Below, piece by piece: positions 43,841 through 52,062 of a stretch of 64,000 nt of DNA. The translations under genes and the position numbers were made by a program. Position 1 is the first letter of the stretch. Each line of letters opens with the position of its first letter. The stretch lies in NCBI RefSeq assembly GCF_015240255.1, contig NZ_CP061205.1, forward strand, positions 1,571,501 to 1,635,500, read 5' to 3'. Below the pieces are notes generated by a model. It worked only from the letters and a program-made list of their open reading frames with translations. It made no database searches and was not told where the DNA came from. This DNA comes from Kordiimonas pumila (GTDB lineage Bacteria > Pseudomonadota > Alphaproteobacteria > Sphingomonadales > Kordiimonadaceae).

Positions 43841-45681
43841 TGACGGTTCGGTTAACGGCAGGGGAAGCACTGGCAAAGTTCCTGATCGCCCAAAAAGTGA
43901 ATGTAGATGGTACTATCCTGCCTATGTTCACAGGTGTATTTGCAATTTTTGGGCACGGCAATGTGGCGGGTTTTGGCGAGGCTTTGTCACGGGTGCAAGA
44001 GGACCTGCCCACGTATCGTGCCCATAATGAACAGGCAATGGCGCATGCGGCAATTGCCTATGCAAAAACCAAACGGCGGCGGCAGATGATGGCGTGCACA
44101 ACATCGGTTGGGCCGGGTGCGACAAATATGATAACCGCAGCAGCGCTTGCGCATGTGAACCGCTTGCCCGTTCTGTTGTTGCCGGGCGATACGTTTGCCA
44201 ACCGGCGACCAGACCCAGTTTTACAGCAAATAGAAAACCCCCAGAATCCGATCGAGGTAGCAAATGACTGTTTTAAGCCGGTCAGCCGTTACTTTGACCG
44301 GATTACGCGGCCAGAGCAGCTTATTACAAGCTTGCCGCAGGCAATGCGGGTGCTGACATGCCCTGAAAACTGTGGCCCGGCTACCATATGTTTACCGCAA
44401 GATGTGCAAGCAGAAGCCTATGATTTCCCAGAAGTGTTTTTTAAGGAAACAGTGCACCACTTAAGGCGCCAGCCCCCAGATGCGTTTGAATTTGAACGGG
44501 CTGTTGCCATTTTGAAAAAGGCGAAAAAGCCAATGATCGTTGCCGGTGGCGGCATTCGGTATAGTGCGGCTGAAGCGGCGCTTACCGAATTTGCAGAGCA
44601 CTGCGGCCTGCCGGTTGCGGAAACACAGGCAGGCAAAGGCAGCCTGTCATGGGCGCACCCGCTGAATGTGGGTGGTATTGGTGTTACAGGTACTTCTGCG
44701 GCCAATGCCTTTGCCGCTGAAGCAGATGTTGTTTTGGCTGTGGGTACACGGCTCGCAGATTTTACCACAGGGTCGCGGTCGCTATTTCAGAACCCGGATG
44801 TTGAAATTATCAATCTTAATGTTGGGGCGTTTGATGCCATTAAACACCGTAGCCTTCCGCTTGTAACAGATGCGCGTACGGGCCTTATTGCCCTAAAAGC
44901 GGCGCTCCCTAAAAAAGCGGGGCCAAAAGCTATAATCGAAGAACGACGAAATGCATGGTCACAAACTACAGAAAAAGTGACCGCAGAAGATACCCACCAG
45001 CTGCCATCCGACGCGCAAATATTGGGCGTGCTTAACCGTGCGGTGGATGCAAACGACACGATTGTCGCTGCAGCTGGTGGGTTACCCGGAGAATTACATA
45101 AATTATGGCAGGTGAAAAGCCCCGGCACGTATCACCTTGAATATGGCTTTAGCTGTATGGGGTATGAAATTGCTGGTGGCTTGGGTGTTAAAATGGCGAC
45201 ACCTTCTAGCGATGTCTTTGTGCTGGTGGGGGATGGTTCCTACCTGATGATGAACTCTGAAATCTCAACGTCTGTGATGATGGGGCAAAAGCTGATTATC
45301 ATTTTGGTTGATAATGGCGGTTTTGGCTGCATTAACAGATTGCAGGGCAGCACAACGGGCACGTCGTTTAATAACCTGTTTGAAAAAGGTACCCGCATTG
45401 ACGGCGAAAGACCTGTGATTGATTTTGTGGCCCATGCCCGCTCTATGGGGGCGCTGGCAGAGAAAGCAGAAACGCTTGCAGATCTGCCTGCAGCTGTCGC
45501 ACGGGCAAAAGCCGCACCCAAGACAGCGGTTATCGTGATTGATGCCGACCCAGCAATCAGCACAGAAGATGGCGGAAACTGGTGGGATGTACCCGTTGTT
45601 GAACATTCAGATTCTGAGGGCGCCAGCGAGCGGTTGGCCCATTATCAGACGCAAAAAGGAAAGCAAAAAATAGATGGTTAA
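43840..45681 (+). CDS. iolD: 3D-trihydroxycyclohexane-1,2-dione acylhydrolase
   Basis: 613 aa, a thiamine-diphosphate enzyme of the acetolactate-synthase superfamily. The N-terminal pyrimidine domain shows HNEQAMAHAAIAYAK (catalytic Glu near residue 66). A central domain follows. The C-terminal ThDP/Mg motif GDGSYLMMNSEI...NNGG-type segment runs from about 466 to 496 (VDNGGFGCINRLQ). It opens the inositol ring by hydrolysing trihydroxycyclohexanedione. Its start overlaps the iolC stop (TAATG) and its end overlaps iolE by eight bases. Confidence 0.93.
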   Translation: MTVRLTAGEALAKFLIAQKVNVDGTILPMFTGVFAIFGHGNVAGFGEALSRVQEDLPTYRAHNEQAMAHAAIAYAKTKRRRQMMACTTSVGPGATNMITAAALAHVNRLPVLLLPGDTFANRRPDPVLQQIENPQNPIEVANDCFKPVSRYFDRITRPEQLITSLPQAMRVLTCPENCGPATICLPQDVQAEAYDFPEVFFKETVHHLRRQPPDAFEFERAVAILKKAKKPMIVAGGGIRYSAAEAALTEFAEHCGLPVAETQAGKGSLSWAHPLNVGGIGVTGTSAANAFAAEADVVLAVGTRLADFTTGSRSLFQNPDVEIINLNVGAFDAIKHRSLPLVTDARTGLIALKAALPKKAGPKAIIEERRNAWSQTTEKVTAEDTHQLPSDAQILGVLNRAVDANDTIVAAAGGLPGELHKLWQVKSPGTYHLEYGFSCMGYEIAGGLGVKMATPSSDVFVLVGDGSYLMMNSEISTSVMMGQKLIIILVDNGGFGCINRLQGSTTGTSFNNLFEKGTRIDGERPVIDFVAHARSMGALAEKAETLADLPAAVARAKAAPKTAVIVIDADPAISTEDGGNWWDVPVVEHSDSEGASERLAHYQTQKGKQKIDG

Positions 45682-46573
45682 GAGTATTCGTATTGGGACC
45701 AACCCCATTGCGTGGTCTAATGATGATATGCGGCAATTGGGGGCTGCAACAAGCCTGGATACCTGCCTCTCCGAGGCGGCGCTCGCCGGATACGAAGGTA
45801 TTGAGTTGGGCCACAAATTCCCGCGCAGTGCAGATGTATTAAGGCCTATTTTGGCAAAACATGGTATCGACCTTATCTCTGGTTGGTATTCATCAGAGCT
45901 GATGACTAGATCAGTTGAGGAAGAAATCGCGGCCCTTGAGCCACACCTTTCCCTGCTTGCTGCGATGGGGTCAAACGTTGTTGTATGGGCCGAGACCACT
46001 GGCTGTGTACACGGCGACAGAACAGCACCGCTCTCTAAACGGCCAGTTCTCAAGGATAGCGAATGGCCTGAGTTCTGCAAACGCTTGTCCGCAGTGGCGG
46101 CCCACGTCAAAAGCAGGGGCCTGCATCTTGCCTACCATCATCATATGGGAACGGTTGTTGAAACCGAGGCCGAGGTAGACAGGCTTATGGCAGAGACAAC
46201 ACCGGACGTTGGCTTGCTGCTGGACACCGGCCATTTGACCTTTGCGGGGGCAGATCCGCTTGCTGTAGCCAAGCGCCATGCTGCGCGCATAAAGCATGTT
46301 CATTGCAAAGATGTTCGGCGCAGTGTGCAGGCACATGTGCAAGCCGCAGGCAGCAGTTTTCTGGATGCTGTTGTTGAGGGTGTTTTCACGGTGCCGAGTG
46401 ACGGCGATGTGGATTTTGTGCCTATCCTTAAGGTGCTGGCAGGTGCGGAATACGAGGGCTGGCTTGTGGTAGAGGCAGAACAGGATCCCGCTAAAGCCAA
46501 CCCCTTTGAGTATGCAAAAAAAGGCTGCGCGGCTCTTAGTGCCTATGCAAAAGAGGCGGGGCTGGCACATTAG
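45674..46573 (+). CDS. iolE: 2-keto-myo-inositol dehydratase (inosose dehydratase)
   Basis: 299 aa TIM-barrel of the AP-endonuclease-2/xylose isomerase-like family. Motifs are the start IRIGTNPIAWSNDDM, the metal-binding HHHMGTVVETEAEVDRLM at about 155-172, LLDTGHLTFAGADP, and IKHVHCKDV. It dehydrates scyllo-inosose to the trihydroxycyclohexanedione used by IolD. Last gene of the iolBCDE unit. A stem-loop overlaps its stop codon. It converges with a second Gfo/Idh/MocA dehydrogenase, 18 bp away. Confidence 0.92.
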   Translation: MVKSIRIGTNPIAWSNDDMRQLGAATSLDTCLSEAALAGYEGIELGHKFPRSADVLRPILAKHGIDLISGWYSSELMTRSVEEEIAALEPHLSLLAAMGSNVVVWAETTGCVHGDRTAPLSKRPVLKDSEWPEFCKRLSAVAAHVKSRGLHLAYHHHMGTVVETEAEVDRLMAETTPDVGLLLDTGHLTFAGADPLAVAKRHAARIKHVHCKDVRRSVQAHVQAAGSSFLDAVVEGVFTVPSDGDVDFVPILKVLAGAEYEGWLVVEAEQDPAKANPFEYAKKGCAALSAYAKEAGLAH

Positions 46574-46581
46574 TGCCAGCC
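46560..46581. other. Stem-loop overlapping the iolE stop codon
   Basis: GGCTGGCAC (46560-46568) pairs perfectly with GTGCCAGCC (46573-46581) around a 4-nt loop that contains the start of the TAG stop. No T-tract follows on either strand. It sits between convergent genes, so it could protect or end both messages, but it is not a standard intrinsic terminator. Confidence 0.4.
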
Positions 46582-46591
46582 GTGTGCACCC

Positions 46592-47725
46592 CTATCTGAC
46601 ATCCTTCCACGCTCGCTCGCTCGCTGAAAGCACACAGGTGTCGATCACCATCTCGATATTTCGGCCTTGGTAAATATCAACCGGTACTGCAGCCCCTTCT
46701 GCTATGGCTTTCATCAACCGGTTAACCTCAATTATTTTGAGGTCGTTATAGCCAAGGCCGTGCCCGGGTGCTGGGCAAAAGGCTTTAAAATCCGGGCAGT
46801 TACTATCAACCAGAATGGTTTTAAACCCTTTTCGGCCATTAGGCGACGAAGTTTCATAAAGCCGCAGTTCGTTCATTCTTTCCTGATCAAACTCAAGGCT
46901 TGCCTTTGTGCCTACAATCTCAAAACCCAATCCCTGCTTTTTGCCTGTTGCCACGCGGCTTGTTTCAAGAAAGCCCATAACACCTGATGCAAACCGCACC
47001 ATTGCTTGCGCCTGATCTTCATTTTCAACCCGTTTAACCGCGCCGTTACTGTCGGTTCGTTCAGGAATGATGATGTCTGTATCTGCACAAAGCGATACAA
47101 TTGGCCCGATAAGATACATAGCCATGCTAATGATATGAGACCCCATATCGCCGAGCGCGCCAGTACCTGATACCGCCTTTGAACAGCGCCAGCTAAAGGG
47201 GATGCTAGGGTCTGCCATATAGTCCTCAATATGTCTGCCCCTAAAGTGAACAATGGTGCCTAGCTCGCCGCTGGCAATGATCTCTTTTGCAAGACTTATC
47301 ATGGGGTTACAGAGGTAGTTGTATCCAAGCATATGAACAAGAGGCGCATGGCGCGCATTGTGTTTTTCCAAGGCTGCGATAATCTCATTTGCTTCATGAG
47401 TATCAAGCGCGAGTGGCTTTTCAATATAGATATGCTTACCTGCTTCAATGGCTGCAATCGCCATTTCTTTATGCAGGGCATTTGGTGTGGCAATCGCGAC
47501 TATATCAATATCATCAGCGGCTATCATTTGCTGCCAGTCGCTAACGCCGCGATCAAAACCCAGTGCCGCCGCCGCTGAGGTGGCTTTTTGCTGGTCTATC
47601 TCGGCAAGTGCCCGGCAAACGGGCACAAGAGGCCCACCAAAAACAGCCCGGTGCGCATTATAGGCAATTGCATGTGTTTTGCCGATATAGCCACTGCCTA
47701 TCAGCCCGATGCCAATTTCCTGCAT
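46592..47725 (-). CDS. Gfo/Idh/MocA-family dehydrogenase (second inositol-type dehydrogenase)
   Basis: 377 aa. NAD-binding GLIGSGYIGKTHA is at residues 8-20, catalytic Lys in IYIEKPLALD at about 94-103, and the C-terminal substrate motif includes GALGDMGSHIISMAMYLIG. It is longer than the iolG product and diverges from it. It may oxidise another stereoisomer (scyllo- or chiro-inositol) or an inositol derivative and feed it into the same route. It is divergent from the RpiR-type regulator across a promoter region with an IolR-type box. Confidence 0.85.
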   Translation of the reverse strand: MQEIGIGLIGSGYIGKTHAIAYNAHRAVFGGPLVPVCRALAEIDQQKATSAAAALGFDRGVSDWQQMIAADDIDIVAIATPNALHKEMAIAAIEAGKHIYIEKPLALDTHEANEIIAALEKHNARHAPLVHMLGYNYLCNPMISLAKEIIASGELGTIVHFRGRHIEDYMADPSIPFSWRCSKAVSGTGALGDMGSHIISMAMYLIGPIVSLCADTDIIIPERTDSNGAVKRVENEDQAQAMVRFASGVMGFLETSRVATGKKQGLGFEIVGTKASLEFDQERMNELRLYETSSPNGRKGFKTILVDSNCPDFKAFCPAPGHGLGYNDLKIIEVNRLMKAIAEGAAVPVDIYQGRNIEMVIDTCVLSASERAWKDVR

Positions 47726-47771
47726 CAGTCCCCTCCTTAAGAATTTTCATTTCGTTTATATGGGCGTCATA

Positions 47772-47785
47772 GGAATATATATTCT
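47772..47785. promoter_or_regulatory. IolR-type box between the second dehydrogenase and the regulator
   Basis: GGAATATATATTCT, matching GGAA-N6-TTCT and the locus consensus RGAATAWWWATTCT. A further GGAA-N7-TTCC (47791-47805) lies just downstream. It is positioned to regulate the dehydrogenase and the regulator gene itself. Confidence 0.55.
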
Positions 47786-47879
47786 GAGAAGGAAATTTGC
47801 ATTCCTTTTTTTGATGATATGGGTATAATTATTTTTAAGGGTACGGGTTGATAGTTAGTAACAAAAGGCGACGGGTAGA

Positions 47880-48740
47880 ATGGCAAAGAATGAGAGCAAA
47901 GCTGGTTATAAGTTTGATGAATTTAATGCTGTTCTTGCAGGCAGGTTTGACGGGCTTAGTAAACAATTAAAAAAAATTGCTCGCTTCATTCTGGATAACC
48001 CTGTTGATACCGCGCTTGATACCGCAGCAGAGATAGCGGCACAGTTGGAAGTACAGCCCTCAAGCTTGATACGTTTTGCTCAGGCACTGGATTTTGAAGG
48101 GTTTTCAGAAATTCAAAAGATTTTCCGTAGTAATCTGGTGCAACAGTTGCCGGGTTATTCTGCCAATTATTCAGACCGTATCCAAAAACTGAAAGAAGGT
48201 AATAGTGAAAACCTTGGCGGTGAGCACCCTATATTGAATGTGTTTTTGGAAGCAAACCACGATGCCCTTACCAATTTACAAAGCGAGGTAACAATAGACC
48301 GGCTAAACGAAGCTATTAGCACCATAAAAGCAGCGCAGAATGTTTATATTCTGGGGCAGCGCAGGTCCTTTCCTGTTGCGGCTTATCTTTATTATATGAT
48401 GCGCAACCTGGATATGCGCGCCTTTTTGCTGGACGGTGTTGGTGGTAACTTGATCGAGCAATCAAGGCTTATTGGTAAAGGCGATGTACTTGTTGTTGCA
48501 ACTTTCCCCAATTATGCCGATCAGGTTATTAGCGTGGGACAGCAGGCGCGTGAGAGCGGCGCCAAGGTTATCGCGATGACGGACAAACTTGTTAGCCCAA
48601 TTGTGAAAGTGAGCGATACGTATTTTTTGACAGATAAAGTTACCGTGAGCGGGTTTCGTACCATCACGGGTACCATGTGCCTCGCACAGGCGCTTGCTAT
48701 TGGTCTTGGCCTGAATGGTAAGCAATTGATCAGAGATTAA
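47880..48740 (+). CDS. iolR: RpiR/MurR-family regulator of inositol catabolism (IolR-like)
   Basis: 286 aa. The N-terminal RpiR helix-turn-helix domain is at about 15-95 (DTAAEIAAQLEVQPSSLIRFAQALDFEGFSE region). A C-terminal SIS sugar-phosphate-binding domain spans about 130-275 (NVYILGQRRSFPVAAYLYYMM, VVATFPNYADQ). RpiR-type IolR proteins control inositol genes in rhizobia and relatives, usually repressing until an inositol intermediate is bound. Its position between the second dehydrogenase and the symporter, and the shared boxes at four promoters of the locus, support that role. Confidence 0.85.
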   Translation: MAKNESKAGYKFDEFNAVLAGRFDGLSKQLKKIARFILDNPVDTALDTAAEIAAQLEVQPSSLIRFAQALDFEGFSEIQKIFRSNLVQQLPGYSANYSDRIQKLKEGNSENLGGEHPILNVFLEANHDALTNLQSEVTIDRLNEAISTIKAAQNVYILGQRRSFPVAAYLYYMMRNLDMRAFLLDGVGGNLIEQSRLIGKGDVLVVATFPNYADQVISVGQQARESGAKVIAMTDKLVSPIVKVSDTYFLTDKVTVSGFRTITGTMCLAQALAIGLGLNGKQLIRD

Positions 48741-48811
48741 GTGCTCATTCTTCTATGGTTTTCCTGTTGATTTACGGTTTCGGAATAGAAATATTGACTT
48801 TCTCCATAAAA

Positions 48812-48825
48812 GGAATAATAATTCT
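48812..48825. promoter_or_regulatory. IolR-type box upstream of the symporter operon
   Basis: GGAATAATAATTCT, GGAA-N6-TTCT, 67 bp before the symporter start. It shares 12 of 14 bases with the copy at 47772-47785. A TTGACT at 48795-48800 just upstream could be the -35, which would place the box inside the promoter. Confidence 0.55.
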
Positions 48826-48891
48826 AATTATGATATTAAATAAAATTTAAATTCTTTTATTGAGCAATTAGCTCTCTGGGGAGGGGGTACT

Positions 48892-50511
48892 ATGTTGGCT
48901 CTGGTCACTTTTGTGGGCTTTACCGGGTTTGTTGCAGCGGTTTCTTACTGGAAAACCAAAGACGATAAGATGGATAGTTCCGATGCCTATTTTCTGGGTG
49001 GGCGGAGCTTAACCGCATGGGTTATTGCGGGTTCCTTGATGTTAACCAACCTGTCAACCGAGCATTTGGTGGGGTTAAATGCAGACGCGTTCAACCATAC
49101 GATTGCGGTTATGGCATGGGAAACAACGGCTGCTCTTGCCATGGTGGTAACAGCGCTTTATTTTTTACCGCGCTACTTAAAAAGCGGCCTTACAACCATT
49201 CCAGAATATCTAGCAAACAGGTTTGACGAGCAAACACGGGTGATTGCATCACTTCTGTTTCTGTTTTCCTATGTTATTGCTATTTTGCCTGTTGTTTTAC
49301 TGTTTGGTGCCGCAGGGCTTGAGAGCCTGTTTAATGTCTCTGAAACTTTTGGTATTAGCCAAAATGAAGCCACATGGATAATGGTGTGGGGTGTTGGGAC
49401 ACTTGGTTCGCTCTATGCTATTTTTGGTGGTCTTAAGGCCGTTGCAATTTCTGATACAGTAAACGGTGTTGGCTTTCTGATAGCAGGCCTGCTTGTACCA
49501 GCACTTGCCCTTATTATGGTGGGTGACGGGGATATGCTGGCAGGGTTAACCGAAGTATATAGAGAGGAACGCCCAAAGTTTGATATCACGGGTGATGAAC
49601 CCGGTTCGTTTTTGCCTTTTGGTGTGTTGTTTACGGGCATGATAGTGAACCAGATATTTTTTTGGTGTACAAACCAGTCCATTATCCAGCGTGCCCTTGG
49701 GGCCAAAAACCTTGCTGAGGGGCAAAAGGGTGTGCTTATTGCAGCCTGCTTCAAGCTTGTTGGGCCGTTTGTAATTGTTCTACCGGGGGTGATCGCCTAC
49801 CACATGTTTAAGGATACGCTTGGCCCAGAAGATTATCTGATGGCCTATCCTATGCTGGTGAAGGCGGTTTTGCCGGATGCACTGGTGGGCTTTTTTGCGG
49901 CGGTAATGGTGGGCGCTGTTCTGAGCACCTTCAATAGTGTTCTCAATAGTTCTGCAACGCTGTTTAGCCAAGGCATTTACAAGCTTTTTGTTAAACCTGA
50001 TGCGGGTGGGCAGGCGCTTGTACGTAGCGGCCGGTATTGCAGTATTGCGCTCGCTCTGGCCGCGATGGCTTTTGCCCCACTTATTGATACTAGTGGCAGC
50101 CTGTTTAACTATCTGCAAAAAATTAATGCGACCTTCTTTGGTCCCATGCTGGCGGTTATCCTTCTTGGTATGACAACGCGGTATGTTTCGGCTTTTGCGG
50201 CAAAGATGGGCATGATCATTGGCCCCATTGTTTTTTACCTGTTGGTCTTTGCCTGTGGCGATAGTGTGCAGGCTTTTGTGCAAAGCTTGTTGGGTACAAA
50301 CGAGGAAATTCACTTCCTGCATTTCCTTGCACTAGTCTTTGTTGTGACAACAGGACTGATGTTGCTGGTGAGTAAAATAAGGCCCGCAAAGCAAGCTTAC
50401 GAGCAGGTTTACACCAAGGATGTTGATATTACACCGTGGCCCCATGCTGTGAAAGCGGGCGCTGCGATTTCAATTGTAACAATTCTCTTTTACGTGCTGC
50501 TGGCACAGTAA
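48892..50511 (+). CDS. Sodium:solute symporter (SSS family), probably inositol
   Basis: 539 aa, about 13-14 membrane segments. Family features include LTNLSTEHLVGLNADAF (about 45-61), FGGLKAVAISDTVNG (about 178-192) and GAVLSTFNSVLNSSATLFSQ (about 342-361), typical of the SGLT/SSS sodium-coupled transporters. A strong GGGGAGGGGG ribosome site precedes the ATG. It lies after the IolR-type regulator and before the phosphatase (21 bp), with an IolR-type box upstream. Import of free myo-inositol from the periplasm is the natural inference; other sugars are possible. Confidence 0.88.
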   Translation: MLALVTFVGFTGFVAAVSYWKTKDDKMDSSDAYFLGGRSLTAWVIAGSLMLTNLSTEHLVGLNADAFNHTIAVMAWETTAALAMVVTALYFLPRYLKSGLTTIPEYLANRFDEQTRVIASLLFLFSYVIAILPVVLLFGAAGLESLFNVSETFGISQNEATWIMVWGVGTLGSLYAIFGGLKAVAISDTVNGVGFLIAGLLVPALALIMVGDGDMLAGLTEVYREERPKFDITGDEPGSFLPFGVLFTGMIVNQIFFWCTNQSIIQRALGAKNLAEGQKGVLIAACFKLVGPFVIVLPGVIAYHMFKDTLGPEDYLMAYPMLVKAVLPDALVGFFAAVMVGAVLSTFNSVLNSSATLFSQGIYKLFVKPDAGGQALVRSGRYCSIALALAAMAFAPLIDTSGSLFNYLQKINATFFGPMLAVILLGMTTRYVSAFAAKMGMIIGPIVFYLLVFACGDSVQAFVQSLLGTNEEIHFLHFLALVFVVTTGLMLLVSKIRPAKQAYEQVYTKDVDITPWPHAVKAGAAISIVTILFYVLLAQ

Positions 50512-50532
50512 AAGATACACAGGGAGATCACC

Positions 50533-51801
50533 ATGTTCTATTTAAAGTCACTATCTGTATTTTTAGCACTTGGGCTTGGTGCAAGCGGTGCTTGGGCAAG
50601 CAGCGACACTGCGCCTAAAAAGGAAGAAACCATTTCCTTTTTGGCCTTTGGTGACAGCGGCTATCACTATGGCTACCAGAAAAAGAGCCTGTATAAAAAG
50701 CCGCTACGCACGCTTGACGATTTTGAGGCAGATTACCGTGCTGATTGGACGGAGGACAATAAGCCCGCATCAGAGTTTAGTATGCCATCCCTTTATTATC
50801 ACCAGGACATGGGCGGCTATATAATGCGGAGTGGACAGCAGCCAGTTGCTGATGCCATGAAGGCTTACTGTGCTGAAAAAGAGTGCGAATTTGGCTTGAT
50901 GCTGGGCGATAATATTTACCCTGACGGCGCTACAATGGGGGCTGACGGTGTTGATGATGCCAAAAGGTTTAAGGATCTTTTTGAAACGCCGTATCAGGGC
51001 CTTGGTGCCAATGAAGCAGATTTCAAAATTTATACAGCGCTTGGTAACCACGACTGGCATACATCCCGCGAGGGTGCAATGGCGCAGGTTGCCTATATGG
51101 AACAGTCAGACCAGTTTTACATGGATGGTATTTTCTATAGCGTAAAGCCAGCCTCCGCTCACGGCGAGGTAGAGATATTTGTGATTGATACCGAAGTTAT
51201 CCTGTCTGGTGAAGGATACCCAGAGGCTATCCTGAATGCCGATGGCAGTGAAATGAAGGGCACTGGCCCAGATGATATTGACCCGTGGGCAATGCCTGCC
51301 AATGATGCTGAAAAACACATGGTTCAGTGGCTGGAAACCAGCCTTAAAAACTCAACTGCTAAATGGAAGTTTGTGGTGGCGCATCACCCTTTATGGTCTA
51401 CTGGTGGTTCCAAATTTGAGCAGGCACGGACGCTGCGCCGCTTATTGCTGCCGATGTTATGTGACTATGCCGATGTTTACTTTGCCGGGCATGAACATTC
51501 ACTGGAACTTCATACGGATACCTGCGAAACAACCCCTAAAGGACGAGCAGAAAAACCGCTTGTGCATGTTCTGTCTGGTGCTGCGTCAAAAGAGCGCTCA
51601 ACGCATAGCACGTTTGCTGCGTATCAGGCAAAAGCATACCCTCAGCAAACGGCACATTATGTACGCGGTATGATATGGGGCTTTACCCATGTTGAACTTA
51701 CGGGTGATACAGGTGTTATCAGAATGATTTCAACACCAACAGATGGCTCAGGTAAGCCTATTGTAGAGTATGAATTTCCGATTGAGCGTCGCTCTCATTA
51801 A
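50533..51801 (+). CDS. Exported metallophosphoesterase (purple-acid-phosphatase-like)
   Basis: 422 aa. A signal peptide occupies about residues 1-23 (hydrophobic, ending AWASS). Calcineurin-fold metal motifs appear in order: FGDSGY (about 37-42), GDNIYPDG (about 123-130), GNHDW (about 174-178), VAHHPLW (about 282-288) and GHEHSLE (about 319-325). It hydrolyses phosphomonoesters in the periplasm. In the same operon as the symporter and near the phytase, it may remove remaining phosphates from partly hydrolysed phytate so that free inositol can be imported. A terminator follows. Confidence 0.85.
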   Translation: MFYLKSLSVFLALGLGASGAWASSDTAPKKEETISFLAFGDSGYHYGYQKKSLYKKPLRTLDDFEADYRADWTEDNKPASEFSMPSLYYHQDMGGYIMRSGQQPVADAMKAYCAEKECEFGLMLGDNIYPDGATMGADGVDDAKRFKDLFETPYQGLGANEADFKIYTALGNHDWHTSREGAMAQVAYMEQSDQFYMDGIFYSVKPASAHGEVEIFVIDTEVILSGEGYPEAILNADGSEMKGTGPDDIDPWAMPANDAEKHMVQWLETSLKNSTAKWKFVVAHHPLWSTGGSKFEQARTLRRLLLPMLCDYADVYFAGHEHSLELHTDTCETTPKGRAEKPLVHVLSGAASKERSTHSTFAAYQAKAYPQQTAHYVRGMIWGFTHVELTGDTGVIRMISTPTDGSGKPIVEYEFPIERRSH

Positions 51802-51822
51802 AATATACTATGAGTAAAGGCT

Positions 51823-51861
51823 GGGGCGCCTTTCATGGGAAGGGCGCTCCTTTCTTTTTTT
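51823..51861 (+). terminator. Terminator of the symporter-phosphatase operon
   Basis: An 11-bp stem with two G-T pairs (51823-51833 with 51840-51850, core GGCGCC/GGGCGC) and a 6-nt loop, followed by TTTCTTTTTTT. It marks the right end of the phytate/inositol locus. Confidence 0.85.
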
Positions 51862-51955
51862 AGGGCAGTGATAAAGGTCCATGCTGGCTTTGTTTTAGGG
51901 TGTTGGGGGAAATGCTAAGAATATATGCGGATCGGCATAGTAGCGGGCATTTAAA

Positions 51956-51970
51956 ACCTTTCAGATAGGT
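51956..51970. promoter_or_regulatory. Palindromic operator ACCTTTCAGATAGGT upstream of the MFS gene
   Basis: One of four copies of ACCTWTCWGATAGGT in the window (others at 55108, 58788 and 58811). It lies 93 bp upstream of the transporter start in an otherwise empty 261-bp gap after the terminator. Confidence 0.65.
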
Positions 51971-52062
51971 TTTGTTTTCTATATTCCATAATCAGGCGGA
52001 TATCATGTAAGGAAGGCCTTTCCCTTCTGACATGAGCATGCTTTGAAAAGGAATATAGCACC

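Noticed and set aside
46611-46626. Short tandem repeat GCTC GCTC GCTC GCTG
   Set aside because: It encodes the C-terminal Ser-Glu-Arg region of the second Gfo/Idh/MocA protein; only four units, no sign of a repeat array or mobile element.
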